64,000 nucleotides of DNA from Devosia indica (GCF_003056405.1 NZ_PYVZ01000014.1:57441-121440); one strand, 5' to 3'. Counted from the stretch's first letter, positions 26,335 to 35,475 are shown. The notes: generated by a model not told the origin, from the letters alone. Numbers and translations are program-made.

Positions 26335-27294
26335 CTAGCGGCCTACCGCGGGACCGCGAACATTGAGGCTCCACAAAACACCATTTGGTCGAAACTCGAG
26401 TTTCACCTCGCCATCAAGCGCCCGCTCAACCATATCGACCATGACCACATGGCCGAAACCCTTGCGCTCCGGCGGGACGAGCCCTGAGGGCAGCGATTCA
26501 TCCCATTCCAGTTTCCAGTTGGCATTGGACGCACCGGCCCAGACGATGCGCAGTCGGCCCTCGGGATGAGCCAGAGCACCATGTTTCAGACTATTTGTCG
26601 CCAGTTCATGCAACGCCATCCCGATCACCTGGGCATGCTGCGGGCAGACAAGAAAGGGCGCCCCTTCTACAACCACCCGGACATCCTCATCGGCGCCGAT
26701 CGTCCGCAGCTGGCCCATGACAAGGTCTTCAAGATGAACCGAGGACCAATCCTGCGCCACCAGCAGATCGTTGCTGGCGGCCAGTCCACCCAGTCGCGCG
26801 GCAAACGTATCCAGAAATGACTCGGGTAAAGTTGATCGCGCTGTGCTCCGGGCAATGGCCTGCACCACGGCAAGCAGGTTCTTGGTGCGGTGGTTCAGTT
26901 CGCCCATCAGATAGCGCGACTGCTCTTCGGCAGACCGCTGGTCGGTGACATCGGTATTGACGCCAGTCATTCCCAGGAAGCGCCCGGTCTCGTCAAAGCG
27001 CGGATTGGCTTGGGTGCGCATAATTCGAAAGGTACCGTCGGCACGTCGATACCGTGCTTCCACAGTGAAAGGGGCGTGATCCTGCATGGCTTGGGCAAAG
27101 GGAGCTTGAAGCATCTCGACGTCATCGGGATGCAGGGTGGCGAACCAGTCAAAGGACCCCAGGTCTTCTGGATCCACGCCCCAGAATTTTCGGAGAGCCC
27201 GGTTCAAGAACAGGCAGCGACCGTTCTCGTCGCCCATCCACAACATGGCGGGCGTTGTCTCGGCAACAGCAATTGCGAGTTCATCATCATGCAT
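26335..27294 (-). CDS. PAS-domain HWE-family sensor histidine kinase
   Basis: Cytoplasmic sensor kinase of 319 residues. A PAS domain (about 1-120) has the FWGVDPEDLGSFDWFATLHPDD and YRRADGTFRIMRTQ pattern. The HWE kinase core follows: phosphoacceptor His135 in ELNHRTKNLLAVVQAIA, N-box ALHELATNSLKHGAL and a C-terminal GFG segment (KGFGHVVMVDMVERAL). No response regulator is adjacent. The start is the ATG at 27294; a TTG ten codons earlier is also possible. In alphaproteobacteria such kinases often feed the general stress response (PhyR) or light signalling, which is inference here. Confidence 0.85.
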   Translation of the reverse strand: MHDDELAIAVAETTPAMLWMGDENGRCLFLNRALRKFWGVDPEDLGSFDWFATLHPDDVEMLQAPFAQAMQDHAPFTVEARYRRADGTFRIMRTQANPRFDETGRFLGMTGVNTDVTDQRSAEEQSRYLMGELNHRTKNLLAVVQAIARSTARSTLPESFLDTFAARLGGLAASNDLLVAQDWSSVHLEDLVMGQLRTIGADEDVRVVVEGAPFLVCPQHAQVIGMALHELATNSLKHGALAHPEGRLRIVWAGASNANWKLEWDESLPSGLVPPERKGFGHVVMVDMVERALDGEVKLEFRPNGVLWSLNVRGPAVGR

Positions 27295-27369
27295 TTGGAG
27301 GTTCGCCCGCCGCTGGACTGTCAATGCTTAAATCACATTATTCCGCGCTGCGGCAAGCTCAGAACAAGT

Positions 27370-28377
27370 CTAACGTCCCTGCGAGCCCAAAGGGTCGACA
27401 ATCTGGGGCCCGAACGCGACATCGGAGGTGGTCGACACCGACCACTGCCACCCCGCGTCTGTAATCGCCAAAGTTGCAACGCCATTCAGGGAGAGCGGCG
27501 ACACCTTGCTCAGTACGTCGCGGGCAAAGTCGTCGAGTTCATCCTTGTCGGAATGGAGGGCTTCTGACCACGAGAACTGAAGTGACTGATCGGCCTGATC
27601 GCCTACCCAGGTTACGACCACCTCACCACCCGCCACGTCTCTCAGTCGAAGCGCCGACCCCTCAAAAAGTTCATGGAGCGCCAGACCCAGAGCCTGGGCG
27701 GCGTTGGGCGATATCCGGAGCCTAGGCCCAGCGATGCTGTACCGCGCCTGGATCGGGGGTGGTACGATAGCCGCGTGCGCCAGAACCAGCTCGTTGAGAT
27801 CGACACCCAGCCAATCGCCGCGCACGATCAGGTCCTGTGTGCGAGAGAGTGCCGCTATTCGCGCGGAAACCCTGCGAGCAAACTCAGCCGGCGGGGTTCT
27901 GGTGACCGATCGCCTGACCATAGCCTCAACGACGGCGAGCAGGTTCTTTGATCGATGATTGACCTCCCGCATGAGGAGCCGTTGTGTCTCACGCCCCCGA
28001 CGCTCTTCCGTAATGTCTCGGGCAATCTTGGACACGCCCAGAATATTGCCTGCCTCGTCCTTGATCGGGGACACCGTGAGCGCGATGTCGATCAGCGTGC
28101 CATCCTTGCGTCGACGCCTGGTTTCGAAGTGGTCCAGGCGCTCGCCGCGCCGAATGCACCCAAGGATCAACTCTTCCTCGTCGTAGCGCTCGAGCGGGAT
28201 GATTTTGAGGATGGATTGCCCGATCATCTCGTCGGCCGTGTAGCCGAAGGTGCGCTCGGCACTGGCGTTCCAGGAGGTCACAATACCGTCAAGAGTCTTT
28301 GAGATGATCGCATCATTGCTGCTCTCAACGAGGGCGGCGAGCCACGCCTCGTTGTTGATCGATGAGAACTTGGTCAT
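27370..28377 (-). CDS. PAS-domain HWE-like protein with degenerate ATP-binding domain
   Basis: Protein of 335 residues with a PAS domain (about 8-125: NDAIISKTLDGIVTSWNASAERTFGYTADEM) and a good phosphoacceptor box (His141 in EVNHRSKNLLAVVEAM). The following ATP-binding domain has lost its key residues. The N-box reads ALHELFEGSALRLRD instead of ALHELATNAxKYG, so the ATP-coordinating Asn is absent. The GFG segment is replaced by FARDVLSKVSPLSL. It is probably unable to phosphorylate itself but could be phosphorylated by, or dimerise with, the kinase downstream. It lies 75 bases from that gene, same strand. Confidence 0.75.
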   Translation of the reverse strand: MTKFSSINNEAWLAALVESSNDAIISKTLDGIVTSWNASAERTFGYTADEMIGQSILKIIPLERYDEEELILGCIRRGERLDHFETRRRRKDGTLIDIALTVSPIKDEAGNILGVSKIARDITEERRGRETQRLLMREVNHRSKNLLAVVEAMVRRSVTRTPPAEFARRVSARIAALSRTQDLIVRGDWLGVDLNELVLAHAAIVPPPIQARYSIAGPRLRISPNAAQALGLALHELFEGSALRLRDVAGGEVVVTWVGDQADQSLQFSWSEALHSDKDELDDFARDVLSKVSPLSLNGVATLAITDAGWQWSVSTTSDVAFGPQIVDPLGSQGR

Positions 28378-28450
28378 GCTGGCCCAAAGGATTGGCGTGA
28401 TCGCGCCCGATTTCGGACAATTCCTGGGCGCGCCATAGGTTCCGGTTGAC

Positions 28451-30997
28451 CTAACGCGCCACCGCACTCCTCAGGTTGGTCGGGCCCAAGACCAGCTGTT
28501 TGGCTTCTTCGAATGGCATTGGTCGAGCGAAGAGATAGCCCTGACCATAGTCACACCCCCAGGCTGAAAGCTTCAGCGCCTCCCCCTGCGTCTCTATGCC
28601 TTCGGCGACAGTTTTCAGCCCAAGCGTTTTCGCCAGGCCAAGCATCGCCTGCACGATTTCCCCGCGGTTGGCATCTGTACCAAGGCCCGAGACGAAGGAG
28701 CGATCGATCTTGATCTCATCGACGGGTAGGGCCTGCAGATGAACCAGTGACGCATAGCCGGTGCCAAAATCGTCGAGCGATATGCCAACGCCACTTTGGC
28801 GCAGCTTTTCGAGATTGCCTATGACTGCGTCCCCCAATTCGTCCATCAGAACGCGCTCGGTGATCTCCAGCTTGATCGCCTCCCTTGGCAGAGCTCGCTT
28901 GTCCATCATCGCTAGGAGTTCAGATACGAACGCTGTGTTGACGAGGTTCTCAGTCGCAAGATTGATCGAAATCTGGCCACATAGGATGCCTGCGGCGGCG
29001 CAATTGGCCATATTCTCAATCACCAGCTGGGCCATGCGAATGCCAATGGCGTCAGCTAACCTGGGATCATCGAGTGCGTCCTTGATCGCGATAGGTGAGA
29101 GCAACCCGCGGTCCGGATGCCGGATACGGAGCAACGCCTCGAACCCTCGGACATGCTGCGTTTTGAGGTCGATCAAGGGCTGATAGAATGGCTCGATCCA
29201 ATTGTCCCGCAGTGCGGACCTGGCCAGTTCCAGGGCCTCGCTTCGCCTGGAGGCGGCGCTTCGAATAGTGGGATCAAAGAGCTTAGTTCTGTTTTTCCCT
29301 GCGGCCTTGGCAGCATAGAGGGCAAGGTCGGCGCGTTTGAAGACCTCATCGGGGCTCTCGTCCCGCTTGCCCATGGCACAGCCAATGCTGGGGCGGCAGT
29401 TACGAGTCTTGTTGTTAGACTTCAAATAGGTGTCGAGCTTGGCTTCAATGGAATGGGCACGGTCGAGCAGGCAGTGTTCGTCGGAGATATGACGGCAGAT
29501 GATTGCGAACTCGTCTCCACCGAGGCGTGCGACAAATTCATTGGGTTCAACAGTGCGCTGGAGATAGCGAGCAAACAGCCGGAGGACAGCGTCACCTGTC
29601 AAGTGCCCGTATCGATCATTGATCAGTTTGAAGTCGTCCATATCGAGTACCATCAACCCTATGGGTTCGGTGGTAGTGGTCAGGCGCCGCTTCAGCTCCT
29701 CCACAAATCGACGACGGTTCGGCAACTCCGTTAACTCGTCCTGGTAGGCCTGACGCTTGAGTTTTTCATCGGCCAGATACTGCTCGTGCACGTCTTCCAC
29801 AGTGCCATACCAGAGCATGATTTTGCCCTGGGCGTCCCGACGTGGTGTGGCTCGTGCTCGGGCCCAACGATGTTGGCCGTCCTTCAGTCGAATACGATAA
29901 TTGATGTCGACGGGGTTCCCTGTAGAAAGGCCCTCTTCCCAGCTTTCGATGGTCGGCCCCATGTCCTCTGGGTGCAGTGCCTGAAGCCAGCCATTCCCCA
30001 GGGCATCCGCCTGAGAAATTCCAGTCAACTCCGTCCAGCGAGATGACACGCTCAGAATGCGCCCTTGTGGGTCCGAGGTCCATGGAATCTGAGGATTCTG
30101 CTCAACGGTGTAGCGATAATGCTCTTCGCTCTCGCGCAGGGCATCGAGCATGCGGACGCGCTCAATTGCTAGCGACGCAAGGCCGCGCAGCCGGGTAAGC
30201 TCCTGATGTTCGACCGCTGTCGGCGAACGCCTGTCTCGAAAGTAGAACCCAAAAGAGGCAATAACTTCTCCACTCGAAGCAAAAACCGGTTTCGACCAGC
30301 AGGCCTGATAGCCGAGAGGCAAGACCAGGTCTCGCCAGCTGTCCCACAGGGGGTCATTGGCGATATCGGAACTGATCACATCGCGCCTCTCAAAGGCGGC
30401 CGTGCCACAGGATCCGACGCCGGTGCCGATCTTAATGCTAGGCACCGCGCTCATCATGGTTTGAGGCATGTTCGGCGCAATCCCTTCCAGGAATACGCCC
30501 TTTTGCTGATCTACCAGCAGTATGCTGCACGTTGCACCTGGTATCTGTCGTTCCGCTGCACGGCACAATTCGGAAAGCAGTTGGGGCAGCTCTACGCCGG
30601 AGATAACCATCTCCAGAATATTGCCTTGAGTGGCATCGCGGAGCTCCGTCGTTAGCCACTCATGGGCATCAATCGCGCACCCCACCCATTTGCCCTCCCC
30701 CACGTGCCGGACATTGAGGAGATGCCTATGGTAGGTGCCGTCGTGATGACGAACGCGCATTTCAGCCTGGACGTTTTCTGGCCCCATTGGGGACAGCGGA
30801 AGTTGAGCCCGGAATGCCGCTGCGTCGGCAGGATGGATACTGTCCAACCAGCCTTGTCCCAGCCCATTCTCCTGCGGGAGCCCCGTGAATGTCGACCACT
30901 GCGCATTGTTGAACTCAACGTTGCCGAGCGCGTCGCAAACCCAGACCAGGCCTGGAACTGCAAGAGTGAGGGTTCTGAAGAGTTCGCTATCGTTCAT
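28451..30997 (-). CDS. PAS-GAF-PAS-GGDEF-EAL cyclic di-GMP protein
   Basis: Multidomain regulator of 848 residues without membrane helices. In order: PAS (about 1-125), GAF (about 135-280), PAS (about 290-410), diguanylate cyclase (about 415-575) with an intact GGDEF (ARLGGDEFAIIC), and phosphodiesterase (about 590-840). The EAL domain keeps its catalytic residues: EALLR, SINLATENL, KLEITERVLMDE, DDFGTGY, EIKIDRSF, AEGIET and the final GYLFARP. Both activities are therefore possible; which dominates cannot be told. It is the first of three signalling genes on this strand, followed after 73 bases by the HWE-like genes. Confidence 0.92.
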   Translation of the reverse strand: MNDSELFRTLTLAVPGLVWVCDALGNVEFNNAQWSTFTGLPQENGLGQGWLDSIHPADAAAFRAQLPLSPMGPENVQAEMRVRHHDGTYHRHLLNVRHVGEGKWVGCAIDAHEWLTTELRDATQGNILEMVISGVELPQLLSELCRAAERQIPGATCSILLVDQQKGVFLEGIAPNMPQTMMSAVPSIKIGTGVGSCGTAAFERRDVISSDIANDPLWDSWRDLVLPLGYQACWSKPVFASSGEVIASFGFYFRDRRSPTAVEHQELTRLRGLASLAIERVRMLDALRESEEHYRYTVEQNPQIPWTSDPQGRILSVSSRWTELTGISQADALGNGWLQALHPEDMGPTIESWEEGLSTGNPVDINYRIRLKDGQHRWARARATPRRDAQGKIMLWYGTVEDVHEQYLADEKLKRQAYQDELTELPNRRRFVEELKRRLTTTTEPIGLMVLDMDDFKLINDRYGHLTGDAVLRLFARYLQRTVEPNEFVARLGGDEFAIICRHISDEHCLLDRAHSIEAKLDTYLKSNNKTRNCRPSIGCAMGKRDESPDEVFKRADLALYAAKAAGKNRTKLFDPTIRSAASRRSEALELARSALRDNWIEPFYQPLIDLKTQHVRGFEALLRIRHPDRGLLSPIAIKDALDDPRLADAIGIRMAQLVIENMANCAAAGILCGQISINLATENLVNTAFVSELLAMMDKRALPREAIKLEITERVLMDELGDAVIGNLEKLRQSGVGISLDDFGTGYASLVHLQALPVDEIKIDRSFVSGLGTDANRGEIVQAMLGLAKTLGLKTVAEGIETQGEALKLSAWGCDYGQGYLFARPMPFEEAKQLVLGPTNLRSAVAR

Positions 30998-31237
30998 GGC
31001 TGTTCACGCATAACCGATGTAAATAGACCCCATTGCGGGAATTAAAACCCTCGTAGTAGCCGCCAAGTATCTACAAGTCCCAAAAGCAAGCAGTTAAAAT
31101 GCGCTGAATTGCCGTCGGGATTTAGGTGGGATTTTTGTCAGGCTCAGAGCAAAGCGACCATTTTTCACCCGCGCTTTCACACGTCGGCCTGCTGAGCCAA
31201 GGAACTTGCGTACAACTGGCTCGCGATGTCTCCATGA

Positions 31238-31681
31238 TTATGGGTCCCGGCGCGCTAGCCAGGCCTGCATTTCGGCGATCTCAACCTGTTGCGCGCTGAT
31301 GATCTCCTGGGCGAACATCTGGATCCATGGGTCTGTCGCATAGGTCTGCGCGACTTGCGCCATTTCCACGGCGCCCTGGTGGTGCGGGATCATGGAACAG
31401 ACAAAGGCGGTCTGAAAATCGGCAGCGGTCATGCCGCGCATCATGTCGGAATGCATCGGCTCCATCGTCTGGATCAGGGCCGCAAGCTCCTCGCTTTGCC
31501 CCTCCGCCATGACGTCGAGATGCTCTTGCATGGAAACACCGCCATGGTCGGAATGCAGGTCGCCGCAGACGGACGGCAACGGCAGGGCAGCAACTTCGCT
31601 CGCCGGCTGGTCCCGTACCAGAAGCGCACCGGCGAAAGCGACTGCCAGCAGAGCTGCCGTACCGAGCTTCAAGACATCCAT
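31238..31681 (-). CDS. DUF305 family exported protein
   Basis: Protein of 147 residues with an N-terminal signal or anchor helix (about 5-22) and a ferritin-like helical domain of the DUF305 family. The characteristic metal-ligand-like motif HSDMMRGM and the FVCSMIPHHQGAVEMAQ segment (HHQGA) are present, and the end reads IISAQQVEIAEMQAWL. DUF305 proteins often occur with copper handling or resistance genes; the histidine and methionine content supports that reading, but function is not proven. It diverges from the DoxX-like gene, sharing the perfect FNR box at 31742. Confidence 0.85.
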   Translation of the reverse strand: MDVLKLGTAALLAVAFAGALLVRDQPASEVAALPLPSVCGDLHSDHGGVSMQEHLDVMAEGQSEELAALIQTMEPMHSDMMRGMTAADFQTAFVCSMIPHHQGAVEMAQVAQTYATDPWIQMFAQEIISAQQVEIAEMQAWLARRDP

Positions 31682-31741
31682 CACTTAATCCTTCTCGCAG
31701 GTGTGTCGACCGGACGTTGCCTCAACACGGAAATCGTCGAC

Positions 31742-31755
31742 TTGATCGAGATCAA
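31742..31755. promoter_or_regulatory. Perfect FNR box between DUF305 and DoxX-like genes
   Basis: TTGATCGAGATCAA matches all ten consensus bases of TTGAT-N4-ATCAA. It is centred about 67 bases from the DUF305 ATG and about 75 from the DoxX-like GTG, so it could activate both directions. Confidence 0.85.
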
Positions 31756-31823
31756 AGATGCAGCAGAAATGAATGTTTAGAAGGCTCCCATTTGCAGCAC
31801 GCACAGATCAAACGGAGCTTGAC

Positions 31824-32984
31824 GTGGCAGACAATAATGAGCACCGGGGCCGCACACCCATACGGACGGCTCTGGGCCTTTCCTTCACCGCCTTGATTGT
31901 GACCCTCATGGCCGCAGGCCCGGCCCATGCCCATGTGAAGTGGTTCGCGCCCTATGTGGTGGGCGCTGCACCCGCCCCCATTACCGACACCCTCACCAAT
32001 GGCTGGTTCTGGGCAGGGATTGCGCTGGTTCTGGTGTTTTTCGCCGCCACCGTTCTGGTGGAACGCAGCCCCACTGCGGCCCCAGTCAACGGTATGCTTG
32101 ACCGCCTGACCCTGCCGCTTTGGCGGCGCGGCGACGATTTCATGCGGGCGGTCATCGGCGCATTCTTCGTGGCCATCTTCGCGGTGGGCGGCGTTTATCT
32201 CACGCCCGATCTTCAGACCCCGAACGAATGGGTGTCGTGGCTGCAGCTCCTGATTGCGCTGCTCGTGTTTTCGCGGCGCACCATGCCACTGGCTGCAGCC
32301 GGTATCATCGGGCTCTGGGTGATCGCGCTGCGGGACTATGACTTCTTCCATCTGCTCGACTATCTGGCCCTCGGCATCGGTATTGCGGGCTATCTCGCGC
32401 TTGCTGCAGATCCTGAGAGCAAGTGGTACCAGCACCGCTTCACCGTGTTGCGCTGGGGCGTTGCCATCGCGCTGATGTGGTCGAGCCTTGAAAAGTTCGC
32501 CTATGCCGAATGGTTCTACCCGCTCGTTGAAGAGCGGCCGTTCCTGACCTTCGGCATGCCACGCGACATGTTCATTCCGATGGCCGGTGTTGCCGAGTTC
32601 ACCATGGGATTTGGCCTGCTCTGGACCCCGCTCATTCGCCGGCTGTCGGCGGTCGCACTGATCGTCATCTTTACAGCTGCGGTCTATCCCTTCGGTCGCA
32701 TAGACCTGGTGGGGCACGCCCTGATCATGGGCACGCTGTTTCTGATTGCGGCCGATCCAACGCCATCGGGCCTCAAACTGCCAAGACTGGCCCTGGCCAT
32801 CGGCAGCGTTCCTGCAGGTTTGCTTGCTGCAATGGTGCTCATCGCCGGCGCCTACTGGGGATTGCATGGCACTTTTTACGACTATCAGGACCAGGGTCCG
32901 ACGGTGGCCGCCGAAGGGCAGTTGCTAACCCATCGGCCCAACGCCGAGCACCCGCACGCAGAAAGCGCAACCACGGCCCAATAG
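31824..32984 (+). CDS. DoxX-like polytopic membrane protein
   Basis: Inner-membrane protein of 386 residues. A signal-like first helix ends with AHAHVKWFAPY, then about eight hydrophobic segments follow, and a periplasmic or cytoplasmic tail ends with TTAQ. The AHVKWF start and the overall pattern resemble proteins annotated DoxX-like, some of which join redox or respiratory loci. No heme or metal motif is certain, but several His are at helix edges (HLLDYLALG, VGHALIMG, the HPHAES tail). The GTG at 31824 with CGGAG upstream is chosen; an ATG at 31773 would precede the hydrophobic signal by 17 unrelated residues. Controlled by the perfect FNR box. Confidence 0.65.
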   Translation: MADNNEHRGRTPIRTALGLSFTALIVTLMAAGPAHAHVKWFAPYVVGAAPAPITDTLTNGWFWAGIALVLVFFAATVLVERSPTAAPVNGMLDRLTLPLWRRGDDFMRAVIGAFFVAIFAVGGVYLTPDLQTPNEWVSWLQLLIALLVFSRRTMPLAAAGIIGLWVIALRDYDFFHLLDYLALGIGIAGYLALAADPESKWYQHRFTVLRWGVAIALMWSSLEKFAYAEWFYPLVEERPFLTFGMPRDMFIPMAGVAEFTMGFGLLWTPLIRRLSAVALIVIFTAAVYPFGRIDLVGHALIMGTLFLIAADPTPSGLKLPRLALAIGSVPAGLLAAMVLIAGAYWGLHGTFYDYQDQGPTVAAEGQLLTHRPNAEHPHAESATTAQ

Positions 32985-32995
32985 TGCTTACCGAC

Positions 32996-33021
32996 GGCAG
33001 CCTCCCAATGCGGAGGCTGCC
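32996..33021 (+). terminator. Strong hairpin between the DoxX-like and Rrf2 genes
   Basis: GGCAGCCTCC and GGAGGCTGCC form a perfect 10-bp stem with a 6-base loop. Only TTGCT follows, so it is either a weak intrinsic terminator or an mRNA-stability element. It lies 18 bases before the Rrf2 ATG and could limit read-through into it. Confidence 0.65.
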
Positions 33022-33039
33022 TTGCTATCAGGAGCAAGC

Positions 33040-33501
33040 ATGCGTCTCACCCAGTTCTCCGACTATGCCTGGCGCCTTCTGATGCATGTGGCTGACCAAG
33101 ATGGTCAGCGCACCACGATCGCCGAGGCTGCCAAGGCAAACGACATCTCACGCAGTCATCTGATGAAAGTCGCCCAGCGCCTTGCTCAGGGAGGGCTTCT
33201 CAAACCGGCCAGAGGCCGCAAGGGTGGCCTGATGCTGGGCAAGCCGCCCGAGGCTATCACCCTGGGCGACGTGTTGAGGGTCACGGAACCCGACTTTGCC
33301 CTGGTTGGCTGCATGGCAGGAGAATGGTGCCTGTTTTCAGATCGCTGCCAAGTGCCTTCTGCACTGGACAGAGCGCTCGAGGCCTTCATTGAGGTCGCAG
33401 ACCAACAAACGCTGGCCAACGCACTTCCATCGAACAAGGCGGTCCGTGCGGATCGGCCAGCAAGTGTCCGCCCGGCTGCTCGCTCGTCCTTTGCAGGCTG
33501 A
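33040..33501 (+). CDS. Rrf2-family iron-sulfur transcriptional regulator (NsrR/IscR-like)
   Basis: Regulator of 153 residues. It begins with MRLTQFSDYAWRLLMHVA, the classic Rrf2 N-terminus, followed by a winged helix (about 25-80) and three cysteines at 91, 97 and 103 (GCMAGEWCLFSDRC). This is C-x5-C-x5-C as in IscR, slightly different from C-x4-C-x5-C of E. coli NsrR. The cysteines should hold an Fe-S cluster that senses nitric oxide, oxygen or cluster status. AGGAG precedes the ATG. The context (FNR-regulated genes just upstream, nitrate reduction elsewhere in the window) favours nitric oxide sensing, as inference. Confidence 0.85.
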   Translation: MRLTQFSDYAWRLLMHVADQDGQRTTIAEAAKANDISRSHLMKVAQRLAQGGLLKPARGRKGGLMLGKPPEAITLGDVLRVTEPDFALVGCMAGEWCLFSDRCQVPSALDRALEAFIEVADQQTLANALPSNKAVRADRPASVRPAARSSFAG

Positions 33502-33540
33502 GAATGCCTTTCATGAAGCATTTTGAAGAGGTAGACTTTA

Positions 33541-33876
33541 TCAAACAAAGTCCGTCCGCATCGGCGTGAAGACGTCGACCAGCCGGCCCTTTTCCAGTGC
33601 AACGACGCTATGCATCAGCCCGGATGGCACGATGAAACTGCCACCCTGGCCGACCACGTCCGTCTTGCCGTCGATCGTCACCTCGAAGCGGCCCTCGGAG
33701 ACATAGCTGACCTGGATATGGGGGTGACTGTGCGGAGCGCCGACCGCACCCCTTTCGAAGCCGAACTCCACCTGCATCAAGTCGGGCGTGTGGATCAGCA
33801 CCCTTCGAGTATTGCCGGGCGCCAGCTCGGTCCATTCGGTGGCGTCGGGTTGCGCAAAAAGCTTCTGTTCAGTCAT
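33541..33876 (-). CDS. kdgF: KdgF-like cupin, unsaturated uronate ring-opening
   Basis: Single cupin-domain protein of 111 residues. KdgF accelerates conversion of 4,5-unsaturated monouronates from pectin or alginate into linear ketouronates. The metal-binding motif is HSHPHIQ (about 48-54), and the family ending ALEKGRLVDVFTPMRTDFV is present. The ATG at 33876 follows the kduD stop by 4 bases; an upstream extension overlaps kduD and is not credible. It is the last gene of the seven-gene uronate operon. Confidence 0.85.
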   Translation of the reverse strand: MTEQKLFAQPDATEWTELAPGNTRRVLIHTPDLMQVEFGFERGAVGAPHSHPHIQVSYVSEGRFEVTIDGKTDVVGQGGSFIVPSGLMHSVVALEKGRLVDVFTPMRTDFV

Positions 33877-33880
33877 CTCA

Positions 33881-34642
33881 TCACCTCGCCAGCCAGCCGC
33901 CATCCACCGGAATGACGGCGCCGTGCATGTAGTTGGAAGCGGGCGCCAGAAGGAACACTGCCGCATCGCCAATGTCGGATGGCACGCCCCAGCGCCCGGC
34001 GGGAATGCGCCCGAGAATGGCAGCGGACCGGTCCGGATCGTTGCGCAGGGCTTCGGTATTGTTGGTTTCGATATAGCCGGGCGCCACCGCGTTCACATTG
34101 ATGCCCCTAGCCGCCCATTCATTGGCCAGCAGGCGGGTAATGCCCAGTACCCCGCTTTTGGACGCGGTGTAGCTCGCCACCCGAATGCCACCCTGAAAGC
34201 TCAGCATCGAGGCGATATTGACGATCCGCGCCTCGCGCTCCGCCTCAATGGCCTTGCGCCCCAGGGATTGACTGAGAAAGAACATCGTCTTGAGATTGAT
34301 GTCCATCACGCTGTCCCAGTCCTCCTCGGTGAGATCCACCGCATCGACACGTTTGATGATCCCGGCATTATTGACCAGCCCATCAATCGGCCCGTGCCTG
34401 TCCCAGACCGCCTCGAACATGGCCTGGGCGTCAGTGGTTGAGCCCAGATCCGCCTGCACGGCAACCAGTTCGGCACCGATGGAGGTCATCAGCTCCGTCG
34501 TCTCGTCCATGGTGGACCGGCCAACGCCAATCACCCGGCCACCGGCCCGGCCGATGCTGAGCGCAATGCCCTGCCCGATGCCGGTATTGGCACCGGTGAC
34601 CATGATTGTCTTACCTGCAAGGGAGAAGGCGCTGAGATCCAT
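33881..34642 (-). CDS. kduD: 2-dehydro-3-deoxy-D-gluconate / 2-deoxy-D-gluconate 3-dehydrogenase KduD
   Basis: Short-chain dehydrogenase of 253 residues that reduces 2,5-diketo-3-deoxygluconate to 2-keto-3-deoxygluconate in uronate breakdown. The NAD(H)-binding TGANTGIGQGIA (17-28), NNAGI, catalytic Ser with Tyr-x-x-x-Lys in SYTASKSGVLG, and APGYIETNNTEALR typical of KduD are intact. Its ATG overlaps the kduI stop by one base (TGATG). It would work directly on the product of KduI. Confidence 0.9.
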   Translation of the reverse strand: MDLSAFSLAGKTIMVTGANTGIGQGIALSIGRAGGRVIGVGRSTMDETTELMTSIGAELVAVQADLGSTTDAQAMFEAVWDRHGPIDGLVNNAGIIKRVDAVDLTEEDWDSVMDINLKTMFFLSQSLGRKAIEAEREARIVNIASMLSFQGGIRVASYTASKSGVLGITRLLANEWAARGINVNAVAPGYIETNNTEALRNDPDRSAAILGRIPAGRWGVPSDIGDAAVFLLAPASNYMHGAVIPVDGGWLAR

Positions 34643-35472
34643 CAGCGCAGATCCTCCATTGCCACCTTCTCGACGTCGGTATAGTCGACATTGTCGCCAG
34701 CCATGGCCCAGATAAAGGTGTAGGCGCCGGTGCCTGCGCCGCAATGGATTGACCAGGGTGGGGAGAGGATCACCTGTTCATTACGCACGATCAGGTGCCG
34801 GCTTTCGTCTGGCTCGCCCATCAGGTGCACGACGAAGGCATCGGGCTTGAGGTCGAAATAAAGATAGGCCTCCATGCGCCGGTCATGCACATGGGCAGGC
34901 ATGGTGTTCCACACCGAGCCCGGCGCGAACTGGGTGAGGCCCACGACCAGCTGGCAGGTCTTCACGCTGTCGGCATTCACATACTGGAAGATCGAGCGTT
35001 CATTGGCCGTTTCATTGCTGCCCAGATCGAGCCGCTTAGCGCCCGATTTCTGCAGCAGCGTCGTGGGATGGCTGGCATGGGCCGGGGCGCTCAACAGGTA
35101 GAACTTGGCGCCCTCGCCGGCGAAGCGCACATCCCTGGCGCCCATGCCGATATAGAGCATGTCGCGCGGCCCCACCGCATGATCGTTGCCATCGACCGAA
35201 ATCGTGCCGGCTTCGCCGATATTAACGGCAATCAGCTCGCGCCGGTCGAGGAAATTGGCCGTGCCGGTCGGCTTGATCGCTTCGAGCGCCAACGCACCGC
35301 CATTGGGCACGGCCCCGCCAACCGCCATGCGGTCATAATGGGTGTAGGTCCAGCGCACCTCGCCTGCGGCAAACAGATCGTCGATCAGGAAGTTCTCGCG
35401 CAGCTCATCGGTCCCCATGGCCGCTGCCGTGGAGGGGTCGATGGCAAAGCGAATGTCGAAATCGGTGCTCAT
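34642..35472 (-). CDS. kduI: 5-dehydro-4-deoxy-D-glucuronate isomerase KduI
   Basis: Cupin-fold zinc isomerase of 276 residues converting 5-keto-4-deoxyuronate to 2,5-diketo-3-deoxygluconate. The zinc-binding stretch MPAHVHDRRMEAYLYF (about 192-207) and the C-terminal SPPWSIHCGAGTGAYTFIWAMAGDN are hallmarks of the family, and length is normal. It lies 3 bases from the GntR gene and overlaps kduD, so the isomerase, dehydrogenase and KdgF are made together. Substrates would come from oligosaccharides taken up by the TRAP transporter. Confidence 0.95.
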   Translation of the reverse strand: MSTDFDIRFAIDPSTAAAMGTDELRENFLIDDLFAAGEVRWTYTHYDRMAVGGAVPNGGALALEAIKPTGTANFLDRRELIAVNIGEAGTISVDGNDHAVGPRDMLYIGMGARDVRFAGEGAKFYLLSAPAHASHPTTLLQKSGAKRLDLGSNETANERSIFQYVNADSVKTCQLVVGLTQFAPGSVWNTMPAHVHDRRMEAYLYFDLKPDAFVVHLMGEPDESRHLIVRNEQVILSPPWSIHCGAGTGAYTFIWAMAGDNVDYTDVEKVAMEDLR

Positions 35473-35475
35473 GGT

